From Primulina eburnea (taxonomy: Eukaryota; Streptophyta; Magnoliopsida; Lamiales; Gesneriaceae): 64,000 nucleotides of DNA. A program made the position numbers and the translations under genes. How positions within the stretch are numbered: position 1 is the first letter of the stretch; each line of letters opens with the position of its first letter. The DNA lies in assembly GCF_022965805.1 (NCBI RefSeq), contig NC_133104.1, forward strand, positions 39,786,682 through 39,850,681, in the 5' to 3' direction. Shown piece after piece: positions 1 through 11,960 of the stretch. The notes beneath the pieces were generated by a model. It ran no database searches, was not told the origin of the DNA, and was given only the letters and a program-made list of their open reading frames with translations.

Positions 1-130
1 ATTGTGAGGGCCGAAAGTTCTTCGCCCTAGCGAGCAACTTTTGACCGCCCGAGCGACAGGAGATGTTCAGCCGAGGATCTCGACCGAAACTGACTCGCCC
101 TAGCGGTAGGTTTTGACCGCCCTAGCGAGC
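1..130 (+). repeat. GC-rich block array in LTR copy A
   Basis: Four to five blocks built on CGCCCTAGCG or CCGCCCTAGCGAGCG are separated by AT-richer words such as TTTTGACC and GATGTTCAGCC. A pair near 90-130 (TCGCCCTAGCGGT, then ACCGCCCTAGCGA) can fold back on itself with a small internal loop. The array lies about 50 bp upstream of the LTR TATA tract. Confidence 0.6.
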
Positions 131-1910
131 GACGTGTAAAATGAAGAATGAGCCACTTGCTTTTATGCATGTTACGAGTGTATATATATATATAGGTACA
201 TGCAAGAATTCTTGGAGAATCAGAAATAAAGAACCGAGGGAAGCTCTTGAGTTTGATTGAAGATTCTGACAATCTGTCCGTCTGTTTTTGAATCCGATTA
301 CGGTATTGAGTTCCTAGCAACGCAGGCTTCATTTGGACGTAAGTTTTATTATGTTTTAGATGTTTTGAAAATATGATGTTGCTGGAATTGAATATGATTC
401 AGATATGGTGTTTCTGCTACCGTAGACATTATAGAATTGAAGTCAGATTAAAGAACAGATTGCTTCTGTAATTGTTATGATTTTTGAAAGATATTGACTG
501 AGATTCTATATCAGAATTGTGTTAGTATTCAGAGTATGAATTGTATTGACACAGATTATGAGTTCCAGTATTTTAATTGTGATGTTCAGAATTGACGGGG
601 TTATTCAGACTGTATTGTTATGCCGTCGAAACATCAGTTGATTTAGATTGATCAGATTCAGATATGATTCGATTAGATTGTGATATTATTAATATGACTC
701 AGATTGTATTGTGTTCAGATATTAATCAGATTTTGTACTGAGTTGAGTATTGATCAGAACGGATTGTGAATTGAGTTATTCATTGATACTATGTATTCGA
801 TATTGTCTTTTCAGATTTGATATGGACAGAGTTGAATACAGATCATCGTCTTCGTCAGACCGGGACGACAAAGGTATAATTCATGTGATATTCGGGAAGC
901 CCCAACTCAAATGAGATATCATTTTGAGTTGCCCAATAAAATCACATACTAGACTGTTAATTATGCCTTGTTATATTTATGCTTTGATTATAGAATTGTA
1001 TTCAAGTGTATGAGACTATTGTCATATTCAGATATGAATATGATTATGCTATATTTACAGCTTGATATTCATTGCATTTAAGATAGGAAAGTATTGACAG
1101 CCATTGTCAGACTTCTAGACGTTCGGTGTATCTCAACTTAGGAGTAGTCATTACTCCTATTGCCAGCCGTCGATACAGCTCGGACCGAAGTCTAGGAATA
1201 AGACGTACAGTCGCCCCGAGTGGTTGGGTAGGTGACAGGCAGTGACGTCTTATTCACCCCGGGATCCCTAGAGTTATAGTTGAGTCGAGTCTAGACATGA
1301 TTTGACTAGAACTGCATGTGTTTATAGATGTGGTTTCATAGACTATGAAACCCATTATTATTGCTTTCAGTCATGATAGCATGTGTTTATGATTTAGATT
1401 GTATATGCAGGCTTATCTGATTCGATTTGCATGTTCAGTTAGATTAGATTTCATAGATGATGAACTCTATTACTATTGTTATTGCTTTTATGCATGACAG
1501 CATGTTTCATGAATTATTATGTGTATATGCATGTTTACCATGTTTTATACTGGGATTTATTCTCACCGGAGTTATCCGGCTGTTGTCTTGTTTTGTATGT
1601 GTGCATGACAACAGGTGGGGCTGGATCAGGGTCGAGATGACGATGAGAGAAGACGAGTTAGCGTGGTGATTCCGGACTTGTAGCAGACTTGGTTTATTAC
1701 TTGAATTTAGTAATTGAACCTTAGACTTAGGTTGTACAGTATTGTACTTTTCTACTGAATTGTAGTCTTATACAGATATGTATATTAATTAGATGACATT
1801 ACCTTCCGCATTTATATTTTAAAAAGAAAAAATTTTAGACCCTGTTTATCAGAACTGATAATTAAATCCCAACGATGATTAAGAAGATGATTAGCGTCCG
1901 GGTCCCCACA
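1..1910 (+). mobile_element. LTR of family 1, copy A, cut by window start
   Basis: The stretch ends in GGGTCCCCACA at 1910. It matches, in opposite orientation, the solo LTR at 11971-26930: both share the segment around 1540-1690 (reading CCGGAGTTATCCGGCTG and onward) and the segment around 1840-1910. In this orientation a GC-rich block array (1-130) lies just ahead of a TATATATATATATAGG tract (about 179-196), which would be the LTR promoter. The rest is AT-rich with no coding frame; the 70-codon frame at 1457 falls inside the LTR and is not a gene. The 5' end lies outside the window, so neither completeness nor a target duplication can be checked. Confidence 0.7.
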
Positions 1911-2289
1911 CTGATCCTAGCCCACCTGTTGCCATCCACACATACAAAACAAGACAACAGCCGGATAACTCCGGTGAGATATAAATATCCCAGTATAAAT
2001 CATGTATACATGCTATCATATAAACAATATAAAAGCATATATCAAAATCATATCATATATCAAAATCATGATATAAATCCATAACAAGAATAAAATCATA
2101 TTTTATACATGTCCCCTACTCCGGAACATAATTCAATATCAAGAATAAATTCCATTCTAAGCATGTACCAACATCAGGAACATAATTCAACATCCATCAA
2201 TATCAATCGATATAACTGTCACTCAAACTCGTGACTCTACGTTTTAGACTAGACTCAATCCTAGCCTAGGGATCCCGGTTTCCAGACAT

Positions 2290-2560
2290 TGGCATTCCAT
2301 ATCGACCAACAGTAATAGAAAATACTCCAGTTCTATCCACGTCGATATAGTATCGATCACCAGTAATAGAAGAAGCTCTGTTTCTATCCACATCAGTATA
2401 GTATCGATCACCAGTAATAGAAGAACTCCAATTCTATCCACATCGATATAACATCGATCAACAGTAATAGAAGAAGTTATAATTCTATCCACATCGATAC
2501 AGTACTGATCACCAGTAATAGAAGGAGCTATAATTATATCCACATCGATAGCCAATTATC
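2290..2560. repeat. Degenerate ~60-bp tandem repeat inside LTR copy B
   Basis: Words such as CAGTAATAGAAGAA and TTCTATCCACATCGATA recur about every 60 bp, roughly four to five times. The open frame on the minus strand here (2244-2555) is made of this repeat (repeated DVDRI-like words) and is not a gene. Confidence 0.7.
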
Positions 2561-3488
2561 CAGTGACAGACTATGGCACTTCCGCCAATACAATATCTCA
2601 TGACATCGTGCAATGTGCCCGTGGTGATCCCACCACTATCAGGCACTTCTGTCATAAGACTATTCGTCTAATACATGTTATCTATAATCCAAGAGAACAA
2701 GTATATCAATCAACTCAATGCAAATATCAATGCAATAAAGTAAAGTATGTGATTTAGGGAAACTCGAGTCAAACCTCACTCGAGTTGTGCAATCCCAACT
2801 CAACATTAATTTATACCTTTATCTTCTCGCTCCGAAGAAGAAGAAGTCCCGACTCTATCTCGGTCCATTCTCAATCTGATAATGACAATTGAATAGGTAT
2901 AATATCAATACACAACTCAATTCAATACCCGTTCTGATTAATACTCAAATCAAAACACATACTTTGATCAATGTCAATTGACATACAATCTAATCCATAT
3001 TGACGATATCACGATATAATCGAAATCACTACTGAATCTGATCAATATCAATTAACTGATGTTTCGACGGTATAACAATACAGTCTCGATAACCCCGTCA
3101 ATTCAAACATCACAGATATAATACCAGAATTCGTAATCAGTATCGATACCAGTCATAATCTCAATAACAATACATAACTGATATAAAATCTCAGTCAAAT
3201 CGACTCCAAAAATCATAACAATTACATAATCAATTTGTTCTTCAATCTGACTTCAATTCTATGATGTCTAACATGACAAGAACATCATATATGAATCTCA
3301 TTCAATTCTGACAATAGTCTAATTTCAAAACGTAGCAAAACTTACGTCCAGTTATAGCCTACGTTGATAGGAACTCGGTACTGTACTCCGATTCAAAATC
3401 TGACGGACGGATTGAAATAAAAAGGCGTAAGGATTTCCGTGAATCTTCCTCGGCCCTTTCTTCAATTCTTTAAAAATGTCTAAAGCTG

Positions 3489-3493
<5 letters not shown>

Positions 3494-3529
<36 letters not shown>
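3494..3529. repeat. (TA)n microsatellite at the LTR TATA position
   Basis: About 17 TA units. On the minus strand it follows the GC-block array, in the same place as the TATA tracts of copies A and C. Confidence 0.9.
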
Positions 3530-3532
<3 letters not shown>

Positions 3533-3575
3533 CTCGTGCATGATAGAAACGTGGCTTATTGTCGTTCTGCATGAC

Positions 3576-3775
3576 TCGCGCTCGGGCGATTAAAATATAC
3601 CGCTCGAGCGTGGAGCCTTCTGTCCGAGACCACGCGTATTATCTATTGGCGCTCGAGCGGTAATTCTTTACCGCTCGGGCGCCATACATTCTGCCCAAAT
3701 TCTACAATTATGGTGCATTGGCGCTCGGGCGGTTCTTTTCTACCGCTCGGGCGCCAGATGTTCTGTCCAACATCT
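3576..3775 (-). repeat. GC-rich block array in LTR copy B
   Basis: Blocks of the type GGCGCTCGGGCGGT and ACCGCTCGGGCGCC occur in facing pairs separated by 8-12 AT-rich bases, with TTCTGTCC or TTCTGCCC words between the pairs. Facing blocks pair over 14 positions if two G-U pairs are allowed. The array sits directly upstream of the TA tract in the LTR's own orientation. Confidence 0.75.
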
Positions 3776-3901
3776 TAGCTTATAATATACCGACGCCCGG
3801 CTTCACCTCTCATGTCTTATTTGGTTCCTGTGATATTTGCTAATCACACTTCTGACAATTAATCAACGTCTGACTACAGTAATTAAATCTCGGGCATTAC
3901 A

Positions 3902-4470
3902 AAAGTTCTACAGGTGATCCAAATAAAATTAAAAATATATTTGTTATTTTTAAGTTTTTTTTTAAAAAAAAAAACTGTGGTTTCGTTGTTTTTTCCTCGG
4001 AAAATTTCGTTATAGTTGATGTATTACAAGAACATATAATTTGATTTTTGGTACTCAAAATTCACAACTTAATATTTTTGTTTACTATTGAATGATCCAA
4101 ATATTCTTAATAGGAACATTTAATCTTGTTTCATTGCTTTTACATTACTATGTGTACGTTTTTATCATTTATGATATTTTTTATATAATTTTTTATTAAT
4201 CAATTTTTCACATAAAAATTATTGTTTATATTTGATTTTAGCTTACTCTGACTATGAAATCTTGGTTTCGCCCGTGTTAAACACATCATGCAGAAGTGAA
4301 AGTTGGAAAACGAAATATTCGTATAAATATTACAGGTGCCAAATAAAAGCAAGACTGAAATGCCAGAAAAAAAAGGATTAAATACATCTCGTATTCAACT
4401 AACAAACTAATTCAATTGCATGTTACAAAATAAAATATCAATTCATCGATGTAATTCCCATTCGGAAAAT
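3902..4470. other. AT-rich spacer downstream of the cornichon gene
   Basis: I see no coding frame or recognisable element. It probably contains the 3' UTR of the cornichon gene next to 4471. Confidence 0.6.
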
Positions 4471-6516
4471 TTATAGTGACTGCTCGTCGTCTTCTAATGC
4501 ATTGTAAATCATCCTACACATTGAGGATATTATGATAAATTCAATAATCTCAACAAGGCTCGAGAGAGATCAAAACCGACTTTTAACGATGATTAGAGAT
4601 GCTGCACCATTTTACTTACCAGAACAGACACATGAAGAGAAGAAGTATTATGTAACCAAGCTTGAAAAGCCGTTGCTTCTTTTCCCAACCTAGCAGGTTA
4701 AAGATTTCGGTTACATCTACTAGATGCTGCCTTCGAAGATACCTGAAACAATAAAATAACAACTCAAAAAGAGTGGCCCAATCCATCATTTGATGAACTA
4801 TGTTAAACCTTAAAGGGTCAGTCAATCTTATAATATAAACTCTGTTAAACAAAAAACAAACTATCTTTGACGATGGAGAAGTTGCTAGTTCAAAGTTCTG
4901 AAGATTGGTACAATTCTACAATATCTGTTTTATTAGAAGTGATCATAATGACCGTCTGGCAAGCACAAAAGTCAAACCATATTGTTTATCACTGCCTGAG
5001 GTCATTGACATTAACTTTCACTTTCATAACATGAATCTTTATCTCTTTTGAGTAGACTATGGACTAAAATGATTCAAGAGGGTTGTCGGGGAGGGGGGTG
5101 GGGTGGTCTAAAAGGGAAGAAAGACCAAAATTCAAGCAAAGGCCAGGTGATCTTACAATCGCACATTGTAGTAGAGGTATGGAAGACAGAGAAATGACAT
5201 AACCCAATGTCCTGTTATGAGAAAGAGGGCACATAAAACTCCTTGTGTGATGAATTCTGGTAAAACCACTGAGTTTATTCGAGAAGCAGAGTCGTATGGA
5301 TTGATATAATCAAACTCTAGATCGGCCAAGCACATGAGCTGAATAGAGATAAAAAAAAAGGTAAGATAGCATATACAAATACATTTCACCTAAAAACTGA
5401 ATCAATTGAATAAGTTCCATCAGCAGGTTGCTACCACAACCAAGCAAATACAGCAGGGGACTGAAGCATGAATTGAAGCATTTGCATAATAACATTCAGT
5501 TGTAAAAGATCAAACTCCGGGTTCTCTCCCCCTCATCATAAGCTCAAGCAGTAAAAAAACCTCGGAAACTTTACAGAGAACACAAATCCAGTAAAGTTAC
5601 CGGTTTCCATTTCTTGTACAATTCGAATTGAAGTAAAAAAATGATCACTAAACATTATTATAGACCGCAGTTCTGTATGCCACTCTTCAGATAAGGTGAC
5701 CATCAAAATTTGCTTCTACTCTCATGATTATAGATTGGCATTTGAAGCGAACAAACCTTTAAGTGCAGCCTTAAAGAAGTTGGCCTAGAACTTAAAGTAC
5801 ATACATGTTTCATGCAAGAAAAAACCCCACGACGCCATGGAATTATTTAATAACTGCATGGCAGCATGACCGATATTCAATCAAGATAAAACCTTTCATA
5901 GATTAACAACTGGAAATTTTACTTCAAACCATTGAACCACACACATTAGTCAATATTAATAAACTAATTCACAAATAGTTAAGAGGAAAAATCCAAGGAA
6001 CCAGATATTCCAACAAAATCCCTATTGGCAATTCAGCCAAATCAACATGTCATCTTCCAAATGGCATAAAAAAGACAACAGGTTAAAAAAACACCCAAGC
6101 ACAAGTTCAGCATCAAAAATCAATTGTTTTACCAGAAAAAAACAAACAAACCTAGAATATCAGGAATTAACAATAACAATAGGTAACTGAGCGAAAAAAA
6201 TCCTTCCAAAATGTATTCATAAACCGAAATAAAAATAAAATTATTACTTCATCCCAGAAATCGAAAAAAAAGCGCAGTACACTCACAATTACACCGCCAG
6301 AAAACCAATTGATAGGCTTAAATCCACAATCACATCAGGAGAAAACTTTCTGATGATGATTCATCACATCAACCCAACCCAACCCATTAAAGCCATTTAG
6401 AACACAAAAAACAAAAAAAAAGATAAAATTTTGGATAAAGAGACCTGGAAAACGAGCATAACGAGTAGAGCAATAACTATGAAGAAGAACAAAAGCCATG
6501 CCCACACATCCCCCAT
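4471..6516 (-). CDS. CNIH: Cornichon family ER cargo receptor
   Basis: Four exons on the minus strand: 6445-6516, 5157-5338, 4620-4742 and 4471-4513. All junctions are GT-AG and the frame closes (420 nt, 139 aa). The first exon encodes a hydrophobic N-terminus beginning [12 protein letters not shown]. Exon 2 carries the family hallmark [19 protein letters not shown] and a second hydrophobic stretch. Exon 3 has [20 protein letters not shown] and a third hydrophobic segment. Exon 4 ends acidic (ALEDDEQSL). The length matches plant cornichons (about 135-140 aa). Family members are small membrane proteins of the early secretory pathway that select cargo into COPII vesicles at ER exit sites; in plants they help sort membrane proteins. 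Intron 1 is long (1.1 kb). Start chosen at the only ATG that opens the hydrophobic exon; no frame break seen. Confidence 0.95.
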
Positions 6517-7262
6517 ATCCTCTACGTCTTCCTTGTTCAATTTTCCGGAATGCAAGCGCGGGATTGAAGGAGATGGGTAAATCTAGCGCCAGGTGCATAG
6601 AGTGCCCTGGTGCTTTACTCGAAAGAAAGGAATAGGTGTTGATCTGGACTTCCAATTACTTTACCCTAAACGGAGGGGACACAACACAAGAAATAGGAGC
6701 GAGCACAATTCGGAATTTCGAGAGACCCCAGTATTTTTTTTACAGTTTGAAGTAGATATGTGTAGGTCTTTTGTGAGATCGTTAACACGATGATATTTAA
6801 ATATAAAATATAATATATTTTTTAAATAAGATCGGGTTGAGATTTATCTCATAAAATTAACCTATACTAAGATCTTTCTGTGAGTAAATATAGGTCCCCC
6901 AAATTTAAATATGAAAGAGATAAAATGGGTTAAGAATAAAATATCCCAATTCATTTTTTTAAACAAAAAAACAGAATTTTATTCAATCTTTTCAGCATAA
7001 AATCATTGGATCAATATTTGCTAAAAAATTATGAGAATTGTCCGTTGTTATTTTTCAAATCATGTTAGTCAAATAAATCACAATATGCAACAAACTTGTT
7101 CGAAAAGATTTACTGATATTTTATCTATTTGTCTTTGTGTGGGCTAGGAGATAATTAAATCATCCCATCAAAAAACAATTATTTGTATTTAGACCTTTTA
7201 AAATATAAGCGATGCAACTCAAATTCTATTTCTGCATTTAACGGTACAATTTCTGGGACGAA

Positions 7263-7314
<52 letters not shown>

Positions 7315-7409
7315 CATTTAAATGAATATGATACTTTTTCCCTGAAGTTATACAGTTTATTGATTAAAGTTTTTAAAATTAATTATTTATGATCTGGCGA
7401 TAAAGTATT
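6517..7409. other. 5' flank of the cornichon gene
   Basis: AT-rich DNA that should contain the cornichon 5' UTR and promoter, although I could not pin down a TATA box. About 6766-6895 is a decayed copy of the GTGAGAC-type repeat. An (ATT)n microsatellite occupies 7261-7313 and creates a false poly-isoleucine frame. Confidence 0.5.
7261..7313. repeat. (ATT)n microsatellite
   Basis: About 17 uninterrupted ATT units. Confidence 0.95.
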
Positions 7410-8779
7410 GAGTAGGTCTCTTGTGAGACGATCTCACGAATCTTTTGGGGTGTATTCAATGTAGGAAATTTATTGACTTTTAATTATTTTTGTAGATTTT
7501 AAAAGTTTGGATGTATTCAATTAAGATTTTTATATACTTCATAGAAGTTTAGTGGTATTCAAAATAGACTTGCATAGAGTTTTAAATATAAAATTGTATT
7601 CAACATTGACTTTTAAAAACTCTATAAAACTCTATAGGTATTCAAATTTTCAATAGACTTTTAATAACTTCATGAAATTCAATACAAACATTAAAGCTTA
7701 AGGTACAATTATAAATTGTCAAAAACTGTATTTGGTTCAACCCAAAGATTTTGATGGATTTTTAAAATTTCTAACTCATACACAAGCTATTTCTTTCTTT
7801 CTTCGTCGCTTCACATCACCTCTCTTCTTATCTTCTCTCCTCTCATCTATCTCTATCATTCTCTCAAATTTTTGAAGTGTATCTCTATATATATTTTCAT
7901 CTTTTCTTTTCAAATTTTTCATTTTTTGGCTGATTGTTCATTTAATAATTTTTTATTTTAATATCATATGAAATTTTGAATTATAAAATTGATTTTATGA
8001 CTTTTAATTCATTTTTTATACAAATTAATATAATATTCAATAATAATAAAAAATGATCGAAAAAATATAGCTTAATTCTTAATAATTGAATAGTCTCGCA
8101 ACAACCATGATTTTTAAAATTCTTTTTAGCATTTTCAATTAATATATAAGCTATGATATTTTTATACAAAATTATATTCACACAATGCTAAAAATATTCT
8201 TTTAACATGTATATTATCAATTCAAAAACAAGATTACAGAGTAATCAATTGATGCATTTTTAAAAAATTACAAAAATGCATACAAACCCACATATATACA
8301 CATGTAGGAATTAAATGATTTAATTTTTAAATAAATATATTTATTTATTAATACCAATATTGAAAAACTATTTCAAACTGAATATGTTATATATGTCAAT
8401 TAATTATTCGTTCAAATAAATTAATAAAATATAATATGTTATAATTAAGTATAAAGTTTATAAAATTTTATAATAAAATATTTCACAAAAGTCTATAGAA
8501 ATCTTGCAAAAAAGTTTACATGAATCCATATAAATCTGTGAGAATCCACCAAAGTTAATAAAAATCTATCAAATTCATAAAAGTCTATTATTTAAAAAAT
8601 TCATCAAACTCTGAATTGAATATACCCCACTTCATATGTGAGACGAGTCAATCATACCGATATTCACAATAAAAAGTAATTATCATAGCATAAAAAGTAA
8701 TTTTTTTCATTGATGACCTAAATAAGATATCTGTCTCAGAAAATACGACATGTGATACCGTCTCACACAAATTTTTGCC
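7410..8779. repeat. GAGAC inverted-repeat element, split by a MITE
   Basis: The left end is at 7410-7444 (GAGTAGGTCTCTTGTGAGAC) and the element resumes at 8630 with CTTCATATGTGAGACGAGTC, running to TTTTTGCC at 8779. Uninterrupted copies (for example 28298-28479) show that the two parts belong together. The gap is the MITE 7445-8629. Confidence 0.75.
7445..8629. mobile_element. MITE with TGGGGTRTATTCAAT terminal repeats
   Basis: The left end reads TTGGGGTGTATTCAAT. The right end, reverse-complemented, reads TGGGGTATATTCAAT. It sits inside a GAGAC repeat and is flanked by a likely 3-bp duplication, CTT (7442-7444 and 8630-8632). A 3-bp duplication would suit a PIF/Harbinger-type element, but no transposase is present and the superfamily is uncertain. 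The interior is AT-rich and noncoding. Confidence 0.65.
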
Positions 8780-8812
8780 TAAAGAATTTTCATAAATTCG
8801 GCTTAATTTAAT

Positions 8813-8972
8813 GGCAAAAACTTGTATGAGACGGTTTCACGAGTCGTATTTTGTGAGGCAGATCTCTTATTTCGGTCATCCATGAAAAAATATTACTTTT
8901 TATGCTAAGAGTATTACTTTTTATTGTGAATATTGATGGAGTTAACACGTCTCACAGATAAAAGATTCGTAA
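8813..8972. repeat. GAGAC inverted-repeat element, right end decayed
   Basis: Starts GGCAAAAACTTGTATGAGAC, continues with the family core (TATTACTTTTTATGCTAAGAG) and ends in a decayed copy of GTCTCACAGATAAAGATTCG. Confidence 0.8.
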
Positions 8973-9322
8973 GATTTTAAAAATTCCGAGTTAATTATGG
9001 TACCTGGAGAATATCTAATTAGAAAATATTTTTTTTACCCTTTTGCTGGGAATGTTGTTAATTCTAATAACCTAGAATGAATTGTGGTAAGAATGAATTG
9101 TTATTATATTATTTGGAATTTTTCATTTACAAATAAAATTATATTGAGTAATTCTTTATTGTTTCATGATCAATCTATGGTCCTATTAAATATCTTTGAA
9201 TAAAAAATTAAATTATGCTACTATGTTATCATGGAGATGATCGATATATATGAAACTAAACTAATAAAAAATAATAATTTAATTTATATAAATAAATAAA
9301 TATATAAACTGTACAAAGAGCC
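8973..9322. other. AT-rich spacer
   Basis: No coding frame, repeat boundary or RNA signal recognised. Confidence 0.5.
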
Positions 9323-9325
9323 GAC

Positions 9326-10433
9326 CACTATGTGAAAAATCGCTTTTTACTTCGCGTATTATATGAAGTAATAAGGTAGTTAATTGCCGAAGTATATGGA
9401 CGTGAAGTAATAGATGTACCTTTTACTTCATATAATAACCGAAGTTGTATGATTGAAATTACTGAAGTCTTTAGCTGATCTTAGAGAGGGACGGTTTGTT
9501 AAAAATAGCGACGGTTTATAAATAGCCGTCGCTCAATTTAGCGACGGAATTAATGTTAAAAACTGTCGCTATATAGCGACGGTATTCATAAATCAACCGT
9601 CGCTATATAGCGACGGTTTTTAACATGAATTCCGTCGCTAATAAGTTAGGTAAAATAAAAAAAAATTTAATAATTTAATAAATCTGTGTTATGAATTGGT
9701 ACAATCGTGTAAGAGATAAAAAATTTAAGTATTGTGAAGTGGTAAAATTGTGTAAGAAATAAAAATTTTACGTGTTGTGAAGTTAAAAAATCGTGTAAGT
9801 GAGAAAAAATTTAATAGTTGTGAAGTGAAGTTGAAGAAATGGGAGAGAATTTGCGTGTATTTATAGAGAGTGGTGGAAGAAAATGGAGGGAAGAATGAGC
9901 GGGAGTGAATTTTTTGAAAAGTGCGACGGTTTGATATTAACCGTCGCAAAATTTAACATCGGCGACGGTTTACTCTTTCCTGTCGCTAATTTTAGCGACG
10001 GTGTAATTTAAACCGTTGCTAAATATAGCAACGGTTTTACGAAAACAGTCGCTAGTTTAAAACATGTGACGGTTTTTCTTTAGCCGTCGCTAACTTTAGC
10101 GACGGTGTAAACTAAACCGTCGTCGATTTATAATTTAGCGACAAGTTTTTATTCAACCGTCGCTAAAATTCGATATTAATTAATTAAACTTATCGGTTCA
10201 TCTTTTTACTTCGGTATCAAATGTTTTCATTATTTTTTACTTCATCAAAATTGATATGCGAAGTAAAATATAAAAAAAAATACAGTGAAGCCCGTGCTTT
10301 TAAACATCCGAAGTAAAATATATTATTTTACTTCGTTTGTGTTATTACTGAAGTTATTGGTAATGTATTACTTCGTAATTTATTATTGCCGAAGTAACGC
10401 CTGGCGAAGTAAAATCCGATTTTTGTACTAGTG
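9326..10433. mobile_element. Non-autonomous CACTA element
   Basis: The left end is CACTATGTGAAAAATCGC and the right end, reverse-complemented, is CACTAGTACAAAAATCGG. The flanking 3-bp duplication is GAC (9323-9325 and 10434-10436). Subterminal regions are rich in ACTTCG/CGAAGT words (9345-9470 and 10205-10415), and the middle in GCGACGG/CCGTCGC words. At about 9538-9640 two halves form a long inverted repeat around TAGCGACGG. It has no transposase, so it would depend on an autonomous CACTA element for movement. A 74-codon frame at 9725-9949 (minus) consists of internal repeats. Confidence 0.9.
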
Positions 10434-10436
10434 GAC

Positions 10437-11225
10437 GATAACATAGAAGCATCATCAAATTTGACTCTCAATAATTTTGATTGTTTAAACGTTGTAGCTG
10501 GTGTAGGTGCGTGGGAGGTGACCTGACACAATATATTTCAATTATTGGGGGCTTTATTAATTGTATCTGGTCGATATAATAATCGAAACACGGTGTTTGA
10601 GCGATTTTAGATATTATAATTGAATTATTACTGCCAACTATAACTTTTGGTAAAACGATCATATAATTCACATCATTTTTTGTTCTTTGTTTTGATATAA
10701 GAAATGAAAAAAAAAATTATCCGACATCAAATGATCATTGGATTGTTGAAGTTGAAATGCTATCTATTTGTTTATTATGAAAAGAGCATTTTAAATCTGG
10801 CCTCGTTGAATAAAAAAAATATTTTAAATTGATTTTACGCATTTATTTCCCTATTTTTAGATGTTTAAACAACTTCAAATTTTATTAAGCAATAGAGCAG
10901 AGTGATGTGTTTCGAGTTCCAATTGACCTATTATTATATAATGTGAAAATATTTTATATGGTAGCAGTTTTATCTCAATGTTTTGGGCAAATAATTAAAC
11001 ACAAAAACTTTTATGAGATTATGAATCTCTTATTTGACCGAACTATTAAAAAAAATTATTTTTTATATAAAAAATTAATCAAATCGACTCGTTTCACATA
11101 TATAAAAATGTGATAAAGATATATAGCGAGCTATCCGATGACCTAAAATACAGCATGTGACAGCAATTATTTTATCTTGGCTTGTTTTGTCGACTATGCG
11201 TGAATCCGTGTCGACTTTATGATTT
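10437..11225. other. Spacer with a relic of a TRIM-like LTR
   Basis: About 10590-10656 (GAGCGATTTTAGATATTATA and following, ending TTTTGGTAAAACGATCA) resembles the LTR of the TRIM-like element at 48.5-49.1 kb. The remainder is AT-rich and shows nothing recognisable. Confidence 0.4.
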
Positions 11226-11320
11226 GGCAAAAACTTGTGTGAGACGGTCTCACGGGTCATATTTGTGAGACAGATCTCTTTTTTGGGTCATCCATGAAAA
11301 AATATTACTTTTTATGCTAA

Positions 11321-11960
11321 GGCTGCGTTTGGTTTGAAGGATATGATAAACTAATGATTAGTATGTAAATGATAAAGAAAATGATTGTGGTTTGATTGTA
11401 ATATATGGTGTAAAATAATATTGTGTTTGGTAAGATTTTTAAGTGTAGGATAATTTTGAATTTTTTGATGAAAAGACAAAATTGTCCTTCCCCTTCTCGG
11501 CGACGGCGGCGGCGGCGGCTGGCCGGCCGAAAATGGTCGGCCGGAAACAGCCAGCGGGGGGGCGGGGGGCGGCCGGAAATTTCTGCCGGCGGTCGGCCGG
11601 GTGGCGGCCGGAAATTTCTGTCGGCGGTCGGCCGGCACCGGCCGGAAAGGGGCGGCGGCCGGAATTTCTACCGGTGGTCGGCCGGCGGTCGGCCGGCGCC
11701 GGTCGTGGCGGCGGCGGCGGTTGGTGGCGGGAAGTGGTGGTGAGTTTGAATTTAGGAGAAGGGTAAAATTAGAAAATTAGGATGGATTAAGAGTAGGATA
11801 AATAATCCTAGGGGGTGAGGAGGTATTATTTTAACCTACCTAATATAACCTAATCATTTATAGGAGGGATTGACTTGGTTAAATAATCACCCGTACCAAA
11901 CGCCGGATAAAGTGAGATAAAATAATCTATCCCACTTTATCATTCAAACCAAACGGACCC
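11321..11960. mobile_element. Tourist/Harbinger-like MITE with a GC-rich core
   Basis: Terminal repeats are GGCTGCGTTTGGTTTGAA and, reverse-complemented from the right end, GGGTCCGTTTGGTTTGAA. The target duplication is TAA (11318-11320 and 11961-11963), as expected for PIF/Harbinger elements. The 640-bp element encodes no transposase. Positions 11480-11745 are extremely GC-rich, with repeated CGGCCGGAAATTTCTG units, in sharp contrast to the AT-rich ends. Confidence 0.85.

Larger units (their letters stand above)
1911..3901 (-). mobile_element. LTR of family 1, copy B, missing its 3' end
   Basis: Read on the minus strand it starts TGTAATGCCCGAG at 3901 and runs to 1911, where it abuts the end of copy A in opposite orientation. 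Compared with the solo LTR at 11971-26930, the last roughly 280 bp are absent. The missing part may lie to the left of copy A, outside the window, which would mean copy A inserted into copy B. It carries a GC-block array (3576-3775) followed by a long TA tract (3494-3529) that would serve as TATA region. About 2320-2560 holds diverged tandem units (words like CTATCCACATCGATA and CACCAGTAATAGAAG) of about 60 bp. Confidence 0.7.

Noticed and set aside
1457..1669. 70-codon frame with a hydrophobic stretch, repeated at 11991-12371
   Set aside because: Both copies lie in LTRs of the same family; the shared peptide reflects shared LTR DNA, read in opposite genomic orientation.
3576..3775. Regularly spaced GC blocks that resemble a CRISPR array
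   Set aside because: Plant nuclear DNA, blocks of 12-14 bp in facing pairs, AT-rich spacers of uneven length and shared words; no cas genes.
7183..7392. Frame with a run of isoleucines
   Set aside because: Translation of the (ATT)n microsatellite.
11423..11766. Two GC-rich frames of 94-106 codons
   Set aside because: Lie in the repetitive core of a MITE; low-complexity composition and no domain.
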